DNA of 64,000 nt from Sphingopyxis sp. DBS4 (GCF_024628865.1 NZ_CP102384.1:3917001-3981000); one strand, 5' to 3'. Shown: positions 53,401-62,800, counted from the stretch's first letter. The notes: generated by a model from the letters alone, not told the origin. A program made the numbers and translations.

Positions 53401-54448
53401 CGACAATTACCGCTTCACCTTCGCGCAGGGTGCGGCCAACGCGACCGCGCTCACCATTACCCCGCGCGTGCTGACGGTGACCGCCGATGCGCTGAGCCGC
53501 ATCTATGGCGAAGTGAACCCGGCATTGACCTACAGCATCGGCGGGTTGGGGCTGGTCAATGGCGATACGCTAACGGGCGCGCTGGCGACCGATGCGACGC
53601 GCGCCAGCAATGTGGATGCCTATGCGATCACGCAAGGCAGTCTTGCGGCAACGTCCAATTATGCGCTCACCTATGCCGGGGCGGACCTTACGATCACTCC
53701 CGCCGATTTGACCGTGACCTATCGGGCGAATCCGGTATCGAGCATCTATGGCGATACGCCGTCGCTGACCGGCACGGTGAGCAGCGAAGGGCTGAAGAAT
53801 GGCGATACGCTGGACTCGGTGACCAAGGGCACGGCGATATGGAGCAGCACCGGCGATGCGACTTCCGATATCGGCACCTATGCGGTGACCGGCAGCGGAC
53901 TTTCCGGCAACAGCGGCAATTACGACGTCACCTTCCTTCAGGACGCGGCCAATGTGGCGGCGCTCACCATCACCTCGCGCGCGCTGACGGTGACGGCGGA
54001 TGCACTGAGCCGCCTCTTTGGCGATGCCAACCCAGCGCTGACATACAGTATCGGCGGGCGAGGACTGGTCAATGGCGATACGCTGACCGGAGCGCTGGCG
54101 ACCGATGCCGACCGATCCAGCATCCCTGGTCCTTATGTGATCAAGCAGGGAACGCTAACCGTATCGACGAATTACTCGTTCCAATTCGTGCCGGGCGTCC
54201 TGACGGTCCTGGATGTCGGACCCGTGTCGTCGATGACAATCGCCAGCACCCAAGCGCGCGATGCCTTCGCGGCGATCGTGAATCCGCTGACGGGCATCGA
54301 CAGCATATCATCCGTCGCCGGCCTGTTACCCCTGCCGGACGATGGCCTCGGCGAGCAAGCCGGGAGCGCAGCGGGCTCGCAAGTGCCGGTGGCAATCGAC
54401 TGCTTGCGTAAACGACCTTGTCCGGCGGAGATAATCGCACCCCGATGA
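47429..54448 (+). CDS. TpsA filamentous-haemagglutinin-like adhesin with GLUG and MBG-type repeats
   Basis: A 2339-aa secreted protein; ATG 47429 follows GAGGAG and opens a signal peptide (MIRPAVRPLTLLLLASSALI...AQA). Residues ~30-300 form the TPS secretion domain with INWQSFSIGDGNRVDI and the hallmark FLINPNGI. Residues ~540-1430 have GLUG-type repeats (GGLVGYQ..., SQSYATGSVSG) in three blocks. Residues ~1578-2261 are four exact 171-aa repeats of mucin-binding-like (MBG) domains with SIYGDTPLLTGTV and ALTVTADALSRIYGD. The C terminus has a Cys pair (DCLRKRPC), which may anchor the protein as in HMW1. It is exported by the TpsB upstream and is likely an adhesin or biofilm protein. Confidence 0.9.
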   Translation: MIRPAVRPLTLLLLASSALIPVAAQAQALPTGGSVARGSATIGTPADGAMTVTQSSDRAIINWQSFSIGDGNRVDIRQPDARSVLLNRVTGETTSTIAGSLNANGQVFLINPNGIQITSTGTVRAAGFVASTLDIGDDDFMRGDIVVTGRGGRVANAGTIAIVRGGYAALIGGEVDNSGLIHAPLGRVMLGAGTRATLDLAGDGFLQVALPAADAGGIAMSGRISADGGSVILSAASAVDAARHIVNLTGVIEARGVGGTDGAVTLTGGDIRLTGAAIDVSGAGGGGSVRIGGDRQGRGALAHARTVEIDAATRIRADAIGSGDGGDVTIWSDEATRFAGAISARGAREGSGGEAEVSSAGLLDYRGAADLTGAAFGTLLLDPYNITISSGADSNPDGFTPTGADSVINVTTLTNALALANVTVSTGAAGSAGGQAGDITLAAPLDWTSSATLTLQAAGDIALNGEIDAAAGGLTLDAGGAITDSATLSVARFRLAAGDWSQVGAALPAFAAGDFSVATGGATFLRATGGTGAAADPYLLTDIYGVQGINGFLTGSFALGADIDAAGTAYWNGGAGFVPLGTDGESNRLNGNTGFTGQFDGQGHVISGLTINRPSAYFVGLFGWQGGGAIARIGLVGGSITGKSNVGGLLGYQDSGSVSQSYVTGSVAGGSNIGGLVGKQTDDGSISQSYATGSVTGDGYIGGLVGWKDGGSLTQSYATGTASGYNSVGGLIGYLAGGNISQSYATGAVSGSANVGGLVGYQVAGDIDQSYASGAITGANNVGGLVGWTYDGAISDSYWDSYTTGQSAGFGTQGGTVTNVSAVTSDPAQSGAPNYAFNKDAYANFTFAAGPVTSAGADGWVWAGSGTRPFLAWEVPTAPAGGGPAVIRNAHQLQLINAGDLNGNYVLANDIDLTADLAAVGGKYPGMWSEAGFVPLGADGNGNLLNGGNGFTGNFDGQGHVIAGLLVNRPRAYYVGLFGYQSGGSINRVGLVDGSVSGYIAVGGLVGAQVGGSVAQNYTTGSVNGVTYVGGLVGYQRGDSGIAQSHATGSVSGDSNVGGLVGYQDDGGSIAQSYATGMVSGNSGVGGLVGHQVAGSIASSYWDSYTTGQSAGFGTQHGTVTNVSVVTSDPAQSGAANYAFAKGAYANFTFATGPVTTAGADGWVWVGAGTRPFLAWEVPTAPVGGGPAVIRNAHQLQLINAGDLNGNYVLANDIDLTADLAAVNSKYPGMWSEAGFVPLGTDGNNTALNGSNGFAGNFDGQGHVITRLAIDRPTANDVGLFGRHGGGAISRIGLVGASVRGSDNVGGLVGLEQGKIVHSYVIGDVSGDYYVGGLAGQYTGFGIVQSYAAGNVKGSFSVGGLVGAYGGGDIAQSYATGSVSGDIRIGGLVGMQQGGSITQSYAAGSVSGNSSVGGFVGTQVLGSVTNSYWDMTATGQEHGRAGGDLSGAKGLTTAEMQDLSNFADTYADWNFTSVWSPPNQVGQNGGSATAYYPELYALSRVVAVAPNGASIVYGTPAQTPIAQYYGLREGDFLTAPATIAGASAAGDADDYPLTASGARASDPAYRFVYQPATLTVTPADLIVTYRATPATSIYGETPLLTGTVSALGLKNGDALDSVTSGTAIWSSTGDATSYIGSYAVTGSGLSGNSGNYNVTFAQDAINATALTIDPRALTVTANALSRIYGDANPALTYSVGGLGLVNGDTLTGALATEATLTSNAGDYVIAQGSLKASDNYDVHYVGAKLTVTPADLIVTYAAAPVSSIYGDTPLLTGTVSSEGLKNGDTLDSVTKGTAVWSSTGDATSDIGTYAVTGSGLSGNSSNYDVTFAQDAINAAALTITPRALTVTADALSRIYGDANSALTYSIGGSGLVNGDTLTGALTTDAAVGSNVGTYAIEQGSLAASGNYLLDYRGADLTVTPADLIVTYGATPATSIYGNTPLLTGTVSALGLKNGDALDSVTSGTAIWSSTGDATSDIGTYAVTGNGLSGGSDNYRFTFAQGAANATALTITPRVLTVTADALSRIYGEVNPALTYSIGGLGLVNGDTLTGALATDATRASNVDAYAITQGSLAATSNYALTYAGADLTITPADLTVTYRANPVSSIYGDTPSLTGTVSSEGLKNGDTLDSVTKGTAIWSSTGDATSDIGTYAVTGSGLSGNSGNYDVTFLQDAANVAALTITSRALTVTADALSRLFGDANPALTYSIGGRGLVNGDTLTGALATDADRSSIPGPYVIKQGTLTVSTNYSFQFVPGVLTVLDVGPVSSMTIASTQARDAFAAIVNPLTGIDSISSVAGLLPLPDDGLGEQAGSAAGSQVPVAIDCLRKRPCPAEIIAPR
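49890..51720 (+). repeat. Large in-frame duplication inside the TpsA GLUG region (909-bp unit)
   Basis: The segment around 50060-50250 (GTGATCCGCAACGCCCACCA and on) recurs nearly unchanged 909 bp later (50969-51160), exactly 303 codons apart. Short units of GLUG motifs (about 60-75 bp) repeat inside each block. Confidence 0.85.
52160..54211 (+). repeat. Four tandem 513-bp repeats inside TpsA
   Basis: The codon CCC of the PADL motif begins at 52160, 52673, 53186 and 53699, giving an exact 513-bp (171-codon) period. Each unit codes two MBG-type halves (about 92 and 79 residues). The copies differ by scattered changes, so the array is expanded by unequal exchange rather than recent slippage. 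Confidence 0.92.
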
Positions 54449-54849
54449 CCTCAGATGATTATTCCGGGCGAGCTATAACAAAGGTGTTCCCGCGAAAGCG
54501 GGGACGCCGCTGCGATCCAGGTTGCGTCGAAACGCATCGCGGGTTTCCCCGGCATCGGACACCTCGTCGCGCGCCAAGCGCGCGCGAAAGAGGCGCGACG
54601 GGCACACGATCATGACGGGTCCGGGCGGAAGCGCATTGCACCAATGGAATATTGCCGTCCCCTCCCCGCATTCGCCACCTCCCACCCGCTGCGACTGCGC
54701 CCGTCAGCAAAACAAGTGCGCCCGCACCTATTGTCCGGACCTTCGCCATACCCCCTGCAATCCTTCAAATTCCGGGCAAAACGACGGTCTCCCGGCGCGC
54801 CGCATATCCCCATTTGTAGGGTGTTCGCCGGAAGGCTAACGCCAGGAAG
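54449..54849. other. Intergenic region without a gene
   Basis: Between tpsA and the fused regulator. It starts with TATAACAAAGGTGTTCCCGC (54474 onward), whose first 14 bases are shared with the repeat at 63181. A GCGCGCCAAGCGCGCGC palindrome lies near 54571. I see no convincing coding frame; the promoter of the regulator is expected in the last 100 bp. Confidence 0.6.
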
Positions 54850-56700
54850 ATGACGCAGCGTGAGTCGACAGACCAGGAGGTTCCGGCAACGGCCGACTAT
54901 GCCCTCGATTGGCTGAGCGATCCCGAACGCCTGCTCGCGAAGGCGCGCGCCGAACCCGATGCCCTCGAAGCCTATTTCCATGCGCTCGATGCGTCGAACG
55001 ACTTCCGCACCACCTCGCTCTTCGACGGCGATGCGCTGACCCTGGCGATCGCCGACACCGGCTCATGCAGACTTCTGGATCCCCCGGGAGTCGAAGCGTC
55101 CGACGTCGCATATGAGATCGACTGGGACGCGGTGCGAGTGGTCCAACGGCAAGGTGGCATGAAGCTCGTCGAAGGAGAAGTCGACAGCGGCGACTCGTCC
55201 GTCATCGTCTATGTCGCGGCGCATGAAGCGTCCTATTGGGAACTGCCCGGAGCCATCGCCCAGGCCCTGAACGAGAACCCCGCCGAGAGAGCCTTGGTCA
55301 TCGCCGCGCCGGCCATCCCCGAGCGGCCCTTGCGAAGAGCCTGCCGCTCATTCGGAATGAGCGGCCTCGAGACGCGCATCATCGAGGCAAGCTTGCGCGA
55401 GGGGAATATCCGAAGGGCCGCCACGGCGATCGGGATCAGCTATACGACGGCGCGCGCGGCCATCTCGTCAGCGCTCGCAAAGAGCGGCGCACGGCGAATC
55501 CCCGGATTGCTGTATCGATTGTCGCTCCTCGCCTTCGGCGTCTTTCCGGCGGGCGATACGGCGCCGGCAATTCTTGTCGACCGTTGGGGCCTGAAACCCA
55601 GACAGGCGCAAATCGCCATGCTGCTGGCACAGGGAATGACCCGGGCCGAGACAGCACGGGCCCTCAGCCTCTCCGAAGCCTCGGTCAAGAAGCAGACCGA
55701 CATCGTCTTTCAGACCCTTGGCGTGTCGAGCGCGGCGGAAATGGCCCGCTCGATCAGTATCGCCACCGTGGCCCAGGCTCTCGTAAGCGCCAGCCACGGG
55801 CGCATGAGCTGGCTCGACAGCAACGCCGAGCCGCTTCGCATCCTTCATTCCGAAGATGGCCGGCGTATCGCCATCTCGGAATATGGCCCCCCGAAAGGAC
55901 ACCCGCTGGTGATCCTTCACAGCAGCATGACGACACGCCACCCGCCGCGGCATTTGGTGGCGAAGCTCGTCGACGAAGGCTTTCGCGTTCTTGCGATCGA
56001 CCGGCCGGGCTTCGGGTTGACCGATCCATCACCCGCCCCTGCGGGAGGCAGCGATGCCGACCCCTTCGCGGCAGCGGCTCAGGATATGGCGACGGTGTTT
56101 GACAGGTTGCGGATCGCGCGAGCGGATATCATCGGTCGCGGCGGCGCGCAGGCAGCAGTCGCGTTCGCCGGCCTTTACCCCGAACGGTGCGGCAAGGTCG
56201 TCCTCGTCAATCCCGATCCGATCTCCGCCCGCGACGAACGCCGCTGGGGAGTGCTCGGCTCGTTCAAGGAAGCCTATCGGCAGAGGCCCGGATTGATCCT
56301 CCCCGCGGCGCGTTTGATAGCGCGCGCGATGACGCGCGATTATCTCGGCAAGGCGCTGCAAAAGGCCATGCGGGGGAGCCCGCCCGACGAGGCCGCGCTC
56401 AAAGACGAGCAGGTGATCGACGATTATTATCGCGCTGTCCGGATGCTCGCGACGGGCAGGCTCGAAGGCTATGTACGCGAGCAGATGTATTTCGCGCGGG
56501 GCAAAACCGTCGATTATCCGGTGAGCGGCGCCGGCTGGTCGGTGTTGATCGGCGCCCATGACACATTGTCCGATCCCGCCTCTGTCCGATCCTATTGGAA
56601 AGAGATTCTGCCACAAGCCGAATTTGAAACCTTGCCGGAACACGGGCGCCTCCTGGCCTATGCCGACCCGGAGCTGATCGTTGGACGATTAACGGCGTAG
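54850..56700 (+). CDS. Fused regulator: two LuxR-type HTH domains and a serine-less alpha/beta hydrolase domain
   Basis: A 616-aa protein in one frame. Residues ~173-217 form a LuxR-like helix-turn-helix (LETRIIEASLREGNIRRAAT then AIGISYTTARAAISSALAKS). Residues ~248-298 form a second (LKPRQAQIAMLLAQGMTRAE then ALSLSEASVKKQTDIVFQTL). Residues ~335-616 are an alpha/beta hydrolase fold (HPLVILHSSMTTR, RVLAIDRPGFGLTD). At the nucleophile elbow the sequence is GRGGA, with Gly431 where the catalytic serine of G-x-S-x-G should be, so the domain probably binds rather than cleaves a ligand. A histidine is kept near the end (PEHGRLLAY). The target genes are unknown; neighbours are surface-protein and ECF-sigma genes. 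Confidence 0.82.
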   Translation: MTQRESTDQEVPATADYALDWLSDPERLLAKARAEPDALEAYFHALDASNDFRTTSLFDGDALTLAIADTGSCRLLDPPGVEASDVAYEIDWDAVRVVQRQGGMKLVEGEVDSGDSSVIVYVAAHEASYWELPGAIAQALNENPAERALVIAAPAIPERPLRRACRSFGMSGLETRIIEASLREGNIRRAATAIGISYTTARAAISSALAKSGARRIPGLLYRLSLLAFGVFPAGDTAPAILVDRWGLKPRQAQIAMLLAQGMTRAETARALSLSEASVKKQTDIVFQTLGVSSAAEMARSISIATVAQALVSASHGRMSWLDSNAEPLRILHSEDGRRIAISEYGPPKGHPLVILHSSMTTRHPPRHLVAKLVDEGFRVLAIDRPGFGLTDPSPAPAGGSDADPFAAAAQDMATVFDRLRIARADIIGRGGAQAAVAFAGLYPERCGKVVLVNPDPISARDERRWGVLGSFKEAYRQRPGLILPAARLIARAMTRDYLGKALQKAMRGSPPDEAALKDEQVIDDYYRAVRMLATGRLEGYVREQMYFARGKTVDYPVSGAGWSVLIGAHDTLSDPASVRSYWKEILPQAEFETLPEHGRLLAYADPELIVGRLTA

Positions 56701-56873
56701 CGCATCGCGCCGAGCGGCATCGCCACTCCCTTGAGAGACGTTCAGCGCCCGCTTTCGCCGGTCCCCTCGCCCGGTCCAATGTCCGATTTCAGACGCTGAT
56801 CCGTCATTCGCCTTGCATCATCGCATTTCCTTCGCAAAGCTTCGTATCCGGGTAGGTCGGTTGGAAACCAAAT

Positions 56874-57386
56874 ATGCAGAGCAATGACCGCGACCGCCTT
56901 TTGAGCGACGTCTATGACGAACTACGTGTCGCTGCCGCCCGGCTGCTGCGGCGCGACGCGCCGTCGCTGACCCTGCAACCAACCGATCTGGTCAACGAAG
57001 CCGCGCTGCGTATCGTGCGACTGGACGAGATGAGCTGGAATGACCGCCAGCATTTCTTTGCAACCGGCGCGCGAGTTCTGCGCCAGGCGATGATCGATGC
57101 TGTCCGCAGCCGCAAGCGCGCCAAGCGTCAGGCTCCGGCCGTTTTCCTGATCGATAACGACAACGCCGGCGGGATCGATGCCGAACTGCTCGACGCGGCG
57201 CTGACGAAGCTCGAAGAGGTTTCGCCCGATCTTGCCCATCTCGTCGAGATGCGTTTCTTCGTCGGACTCACGCCTGCCGAGATCGCACAGGTCACCGGCG
57301 CGTCGGAATCGACCATCAAGCGGCGCTGGAAAACCGCACGGCTATGGCTGGCCTCCGAACTACGCGGCGACGACGCGATGGACTAG
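56874..57386 (+). CDS. ECF-subfamily RNA polymerase sigma factor
   Basis: The 170-aa protein has region 2 (DLVNEAALRIVRLDEMSWND, FFATGARVLRQAMIDAVRSR) and region 4 (LVEMRFFVGLTPAEIAQVTG, SESTIKRRWKTARLWL) of the ECF group that is genetically tied to serine/threonine kinases. No anti-sigma factor is adjacent. Instead a Hanks-type kinase gene is convergent, 10 bp away, so activity is probably set by phosphorylation. Confidence 0.9.
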   Translation: MQSNDRDRLLSDVYDELRVAAARLLRRDAPSLTLQPTDLVNEAALRIVRLDEMSWNDRQHFFATGARVLRQAMIDAVRSRKRAKRQAPAVFLIDNDNAGGIDAELLDAALTKLEEVSPDLAHLVEMRFFVGLTPAEIAQVTGASESTIKRRWKTARLWLASELRGDDAMD

Positions 57387-57396
57387 AAGCCCAGAG

Positions 57397-59784
57397 TCAA
57401 TTGCAGGCAGCGTCGGCGGCCGCATCCAGACGGGGAATTTCAACCCTGGCGTCGCGCTCGGCCAATTCTCCGCCTTGTTGCATCCCGCGCAACAGGGCCT
57501 GTCCGCGGCGGGCGGCGGCGCAGGCGCCCGGTGTATGCCCGGCGGCGCGTAGCAGGTCGGCATGGTTGGCCAATGCCACCGCGACGTCGCGCTGGCGCGT
57601 CGGATCATTCGGTGCCACGGCGAGCCGCGCATCGCGCATCGCCAGCCCGCGTGACGAGGTGGCCGCCGCTTCTTCGCGCCGACCCAGCTGCGACAACAAA
57701 AGCGATTCCTCGCCATAGAGGATGATCAGCCGCATCTCGATCGCGGCGTCGGGGCCGAAGGCAAGGGTGCGCCGCATCGCTTCGCTGCCCTTGCGGGCTT
57801 CGGCGAGGGCCTCGGCAGAGGAACCACCGGTTTCGGCGATCGTCGAGGACAGATTGAAAGCTGCTTCGCCAAGCTTGTCGGTCCACAGCAGCGACGGACG
57901 GCGCACCAGTTCGGCGCCTATGATCGCCTTTGCTTCGCGATAGGGTGCCAAGGCGCCGGGCTTGTCGCCCGCATAATATATTGCGTCACCCATCCGCGCC
58001 AGCAAAGTGACTTCTAGGAGCGCCGCTTCGCGTTGCAGTTCCGGCCCGATTTTCATCGCGCGCAGCTTGACGAGCGCGCTGCGCAGGATCGGCACCGCCG
58101 CCGCTGCCTGATCTGCGTTGATCAGATCGACGCCATGATTGCGCTGTGCCGTTACCGCGCCGAGCAGCGCGCCCGGCCGTCCCGGTTCCGCCGCGAGAGC
58201 CGCTGCGAAAAAGCGTTCTGCCTGCGTCGTCTGCGCGCTGCTGGCGCTGTCGGCCGCCATGGTCCAGAGTGCCAGCGCGACCCGGCCGCGCTCTTCCAGA
58301 ATCGCTGCATTTCCCGGACGCTCGCGATCGAGCTGGGCGAGCAGCGCCGCGGCTCTGGTAAGCGAGCGCCGGGCCGCGTCGGGGCGACCAAGGCTCGAGG
58401 TGCCCGACAGGCCCTGCAGGCTGGCAAGGCGCCGATAGCCTTGCGCCGTATCGAACCGCAGGTCTTCAGGCGCATCGGGTACCGCCGACAGCCGCGCAAG
58501 ATAATGTGCGGCCTCCTCGGCCAGGCGTGCGCGCGCTGCGACCGTGCCCGGCGCGTCGTCGAGACTGTCGCTGAGTTCGGTGAGCATGAATTTGGCGATA
58601 CCGCGCACATCGTCGAAACGCGCGTCGGCCTCGGCCCGTGCGCGCTCGGCGCGGACATATTGGATGGTCGAAAAGGTCGCGACGCCCAGCAGCAGCAGCC
58701 CGGCTATGCCGGCCAGCGCCAGTCCCTTGCGATGGCGCCGGATGAAACGACCCGCAAGGTAACGCCACGCGGCATCGCCGCGCGCCTTGACCGGCACCCA
58801 GCTGCGATGGCGGCGGACATCGGCGAGCAATTCGGTCACGTCGGCGTAGCGGTCCGCGGGGTCTTCGGCGAGCGCGCGGCCCGCGATCGCGGCGAGATCG
58901 CCGTCCAGTTGACCAACCGGAAGCCGCGTGCCGGGCACATAGGCCATGTCGGGTGATGGGATCGCGCGGTCGAGCATGCCGAGCATCAGCACCCCCAGGC
59001 TGAAGATGTCGCTGGCAATCGTCGGCGCGAGCCCGACCCCGCGTTCGGGCGCGGCATAGCCCTTGGTCAGCGGATAGGGATCGCCCTCTTCCTCGACATC
59101 GAGCGCCACGATCAGTCGCGCGATCCCGAAATCGAGCAGGTGGACGCGGCCGTCCGCGGTCATCAGGACGTTCGACGGCTTGAGGTCGGCATGGATGACG
59201 AGGTTGCGGTGGGCGTGCGCGAGCGCCTCGCCCACTGCCTCGAACGCATCGAGCCGCGCGCCCTGCGAAGCCTGCATCCGGTCGAGCGCGCGCGTGACCG
59301 GTTCCCCGTCGATATAATCCATCGCCAGCCAGGGGCGATTGTCGACCTGTCCGCCATCCAATATGCGCACGATTCCGGGATGGCGCAGCCGGGCGAGGAT
59401 ACGCCGCTCCTCGGCAAAGCGCGCTTTCGCGCGCTCGCTAGCCAGATCACCGCGGATCAGCTTGATCGCCACCGTCTGCTGGAACACGCCGTCGTCGCGC
59501 TCGGCCTTCACCACCGCGCCCATGCCGCCGCGCGCGATCTCGCCTGTGACCCGATAGGGGCCGATGCGGCCCGGAATCGCGTCCACCACCGATAGCGGCT
59601 GGACGAAACTCTCGGTTGGCGTCAGCCGAAACACCGCATCGTCCAGCGCCAACAATTGCTCGACGCGGGCACGCAGACCGGCATCGGCGCCACACCGTTC
59701 GGCGATCAGGGCCGTCCGCAAATCGGGGGCGTCGAGACCGAGCGCTTCCTCGACGATCAACAGGGCGCGCGTGTCATCGGCCAT
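57397..59784 (-). CDS. Hanks-type serine/threonine protein kinase with membrane helix and TPR-like tail
   Basis: The 795-aa kinase has an N-terminal acidic segment. The kinase domain (~70-340) has GEIARGGMGAVVKAE, VAIKLIR, HADLKPSNVLM with HAD in place of HRD, LLDFGIARL (DFG) and TKGYAAPERG. One membrane helix lies at ~352-372 and a long periplasmic tail with TPR-like helices follows. It lies next to the ECF sigma gene with which it is convergent, and upstream of a secreted autotransporter. Substrate is probably the sigma factor (inference). The HAD variant is frequent in this group and does not by itself mean loss of activity. Confidence 0.9.
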   Translation of the reverse strand: MADDTRALLIVEEALGLDAPDLRTALIAERCGADAGLRARVEQLLALDDAVFRLTPTESFVQPLSVVDAIPGRIGPYRVTGEIARGGMGAVVKAERDDGVFQQTVAIKLIRGDLASERAKARFAEERRILARLRHPGIVRILDGGQVDNRPWLAMDYIDGEPVTRALDRMQASQGARLDAFEAVGEALAHAHRNLVIHADLKPSNVLMTADGRVHLLDFGIARLIVALDVEEEGDPYPLTKGYAAPERGVGLAPTIASDIFSLGVLMLGMLDRAIPSPDMAYVPGTRLPVGQLDGDLAAIAGRALAEDPADRYADVTELLADVRRHRSWVPVKARGDAAWRYLAGRFIRRHRKGLALAGIAGLLLLGVATFSTIQYVRAERARAEADARFDDVRGIAKFMLTELSDSLDDAPGTVAARARLAEEAAHYLARLSAVPDAPEDLRFDTAQGYRRLASLQGLSGTSSLGRPDAARRSLTRAAALLAQLDRERPGNAAILEERGRVALALWTMAADSASSAQTTQAERFFAAALAAEPGRPGALLGAVTAQRNHGVDLINADQAAAAVPILRSALVKLRAMKIGPELQREAALLEVTLLARMGDAIYYAGDKPGALAPYREAKAIIGAELVRRPSLLWTDKLGEAAFNLSSTIAETGGSSAEALAEARKGSEAMRRTLAFGPDAAIEMRLIILYGEESLLLSQLGRREEAAATSSRGLAMRDARLAVAPNDPTRQRDVAVALANHADLLRAAGHTPGACAAARRGQALLRGMQQGGELAERDARVEIPRLDAAADAACN

Positions 59785-59861
59785 CGCTGTTTGCTATCCT
59801 CATCGCCCCGAAAAGCGAACCCTGTTGATTGCGCCGATCCGCCGCCCGCATCGTTCGACCG

Positions 59862-62800
59862 TCACCAGGACAGGGCGAAGCCGATGGTGCCCGCGTGCGA
59901 CGTATAGCCTCCGCCAAAGCGGCCGTCATAGCCGAGGAAGAAGCTGGCTTTGCTTGACACCGGAATCCGCGCTCGCGCGCCGAGCAGGGCGGTGTCGGGT
60001 TCGCTGGCGGCGGTCATAACGAGCAAGCGGGTCGGCGCGACCGCGAAAGCGACCGGAGTGCTCCTTTCGCGGCCGTCGAGGACCGCGAGATAGCGCGCCG
60101 AGGCGGAGAGGTCGATCCCGCCCCAGTGCCGCGAAACTTCCAGCCCGACCGACGCGCGGGTGCGGTTGGCGTGCTGCCTGGCGACGCGCAGGCCAAGCAT
60201 GTCGCTTTCGGTAAAGTCGTCGGTGCGGACCGAGACAAGATCGATCCCCGCCACCGGACGCAACGTCCATTCGCCAGCCTTGAAGGCATAGCCAAGATCG
60301 AGGGCGACCCCCGCGACGCGCACGTCATAGTTGGCGGCCGAGTTGCCGATGATCGTCCGCAGCGTTTCGGCCTTGCCCGTGCCATAGCTGGCCGACAGTG
60401 CGGCGGTGAAGGCGCCGCCGTCGAAACGCAGCGCTGCCCCGCCCTCGGTCAGCGTCACATCGCCAGTCTCGGTCGCGCCGGGAACGTCGATATCGAGATT
60501 GCCGTGATCGACACCGGCCGCCAGCGACCATTGCGGTGCGAGCGCGAGGTTGAACCCGGCGGCAAAGCCGGTCGCATCGCGCCGACCGCCCTGCCGAACG
60601 CGAAAGCCATACACTTCGCCCCAGCCCGCATTGTGCGCCATTGGCCCGGCAAGCCGCCCGAGCAGCCGTCCGCCCAGATCGAACAGGCCCGATTGAACCT
60701 CGGCATGGATGGTGCCGACCGCGACGACCTGACCGTTGAGTTCGTACACTTCGCGCAGCGTGTCGGTGATCGTGTCGGTGCGGGTTTCGTTGATGGCATA
60801 GACGGTATCGGTGATGGTGTTGAAGTTTTCGTCTGCGTCGACCAGGTCGACCGATGTGCCGCCGGTCGTGCAAGTCGGCCGCGTGGTGGACGGCAGCGAC
60901 GATATATTGCACGTCGACAACGCGCCGGTCAGGATGGTGTCGGGACCGAAAGTCGTCACCCCCGTCGTCGTCACGACACCCGGCCCGGCAAGCGAGTAGG
61001 TCGAGGCACCCGTGATTGTCGTGCTGGTCGTCGTGGAAGCGATGCGAACCGGGTCGCCGACAATCACTCCCGGCCCTCCCGCAGCCGTGATCGCCGCGCG
61101 CGCCGCCGTCACGCCTCCCTGTACCAACGGATCGGCAAAGGCAGCAGCAAAAGTCTGATCATAGAGCGACGTGCCGCCCAGAAGCCGCCCGATGATCTGG
61201 GTCGAATAGGCTGCCGTGCGGTTGGTGATCACCGTTGCCGGGTTGAACACCAGACTTTCGCGCGATGAAAAACTGAAGGTCTGGCCAGGGTTCGCGGCAA
61301 TTATGTCGAGAAACACATTGTTGGCATCGTACCGCAGGCTGATCGATGCATTTTCGGGTGTCGTCGTCAGCGGGCTGAACGTCCCCGACCGCCCCCCCGC
61401 CGCCGTGAGCAGCGTGTAGGTTCCGGCGGTGAAGGTGCCGCCGGTGGCAAAGGTCGCCAGGCTGCCTGCGAGACTCGCCGTGCCCGTCACATTGATCCGG
61501 TCGGCGGCATTATTGCCGACATCAACGCGATAGACGCTGCCCGCGGCCAGCACCAGATTGCCGTCGATCGTCAGCGTGTCGATCATGCCGTCATGGGCGT
61601 TCATCGTGCCGCTGCTGGTCAGCGATCCGGCAAAGGTCGAATTGCCGCCGCCACTGTTCCACGTCCCGCTGTTGGTGAACAAGGATCCGACGACCGCCGA
61701 ACCCGTCACATCGACGCGGCCGGTCATCGTGCCGCTGTTGATCAGCGTGAAGGCGGTTCCGGCGGGCGTCCCGGCGACGGCCACCGCACCGCTGAGCGTG
61801 CCAAAGTTCCGGATATCGACCGCGCCGGTTGCCCCCGCGCTTTGAAGGACCTGAATGCCCGTCTGATCGCCTCCGACGCTGCCGCCCGCACGGATGGCGA
61901 CGCTGGCATTGCCATTGACCGGCTGCAGCAGGATGCCGGTGCCTGTAGCGGCGATGGCGCCGGACAGGTCGGCCACCAGCGAACCGGTACCCGTCGGTGC
62001 GAACCAGAGGCCGGCCCGGACGGCTCCGGTCGTTCCGGTCTGGTCGATCGTCGTGCCGGCTGCCGTGGTGAAGCGGCTCTGGCCGGTAATGGCGTTGAGG
62101 ATGACGCCGACATTCGCGACGCTGATCGCTGCGCCGCTGGTCAGCGTCACATTGGCGCCGGCTTCGCGACTGAAGGCGGTCAGGCCCGCGCCAGCCGAAT
62201 AGCTGTTGGTCACCCGCGCATCGGTGATGATGGTGAGCGCCGACGCCGCGCCATGTCCGGGCCCGGCCGTCAGGGACACGGAAATGCCGCCGTTCACGAC
62301 CGTTCCGCCGGCCATGGTCAGGTTGATGCTGTCGGAAGCCTGGATGTCGAGCGCGCCGACACCATTGTCCCGCCGTGTCGCGGTGATCGTGCCACCCGCA
62401 AACCATGCATCGAGGCTGCTATTCTCCGCGACCAGCCTTAAGCCGCCCTCGCCGGTGAACGTTCCGCCGAGCGGGTCGGTCTGCGATCCGACGGTGACGC
62501 TGTTACCCAGGCCCGACGCATGGATGACGAGGGCCGTGGACCCGACGAAATTTCCCGTGGCGTTCGCCGTGCCGTTGGTGGTGACGCTGCCGTTACCCGA
62601 ATAGTGGATCGAGCCGCTGTTGGTACCGATGTTGAGGCCGTCGCTTTCGGAAGGATCATCCCAGCCAACCGTATGGCTGATCGTGCCGTTGTTGACGACA
62701 TTGATCGGCCGCGGCGTCGTGGCTGCGGGCTGGCTGCCACTGTACAGGTACAATCCCCACCCATTGATCGTCACGCCGCTGTTCACGGTCAGATTGAGCG

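Noticed and set aside
54850..56700. Frameshift or pseudogene as the reason for the missing hydrolase serine
   Set aside because: The frame is open over 616 codons with normal codon use and all other fold landmarks, so the glycine is a substitution.
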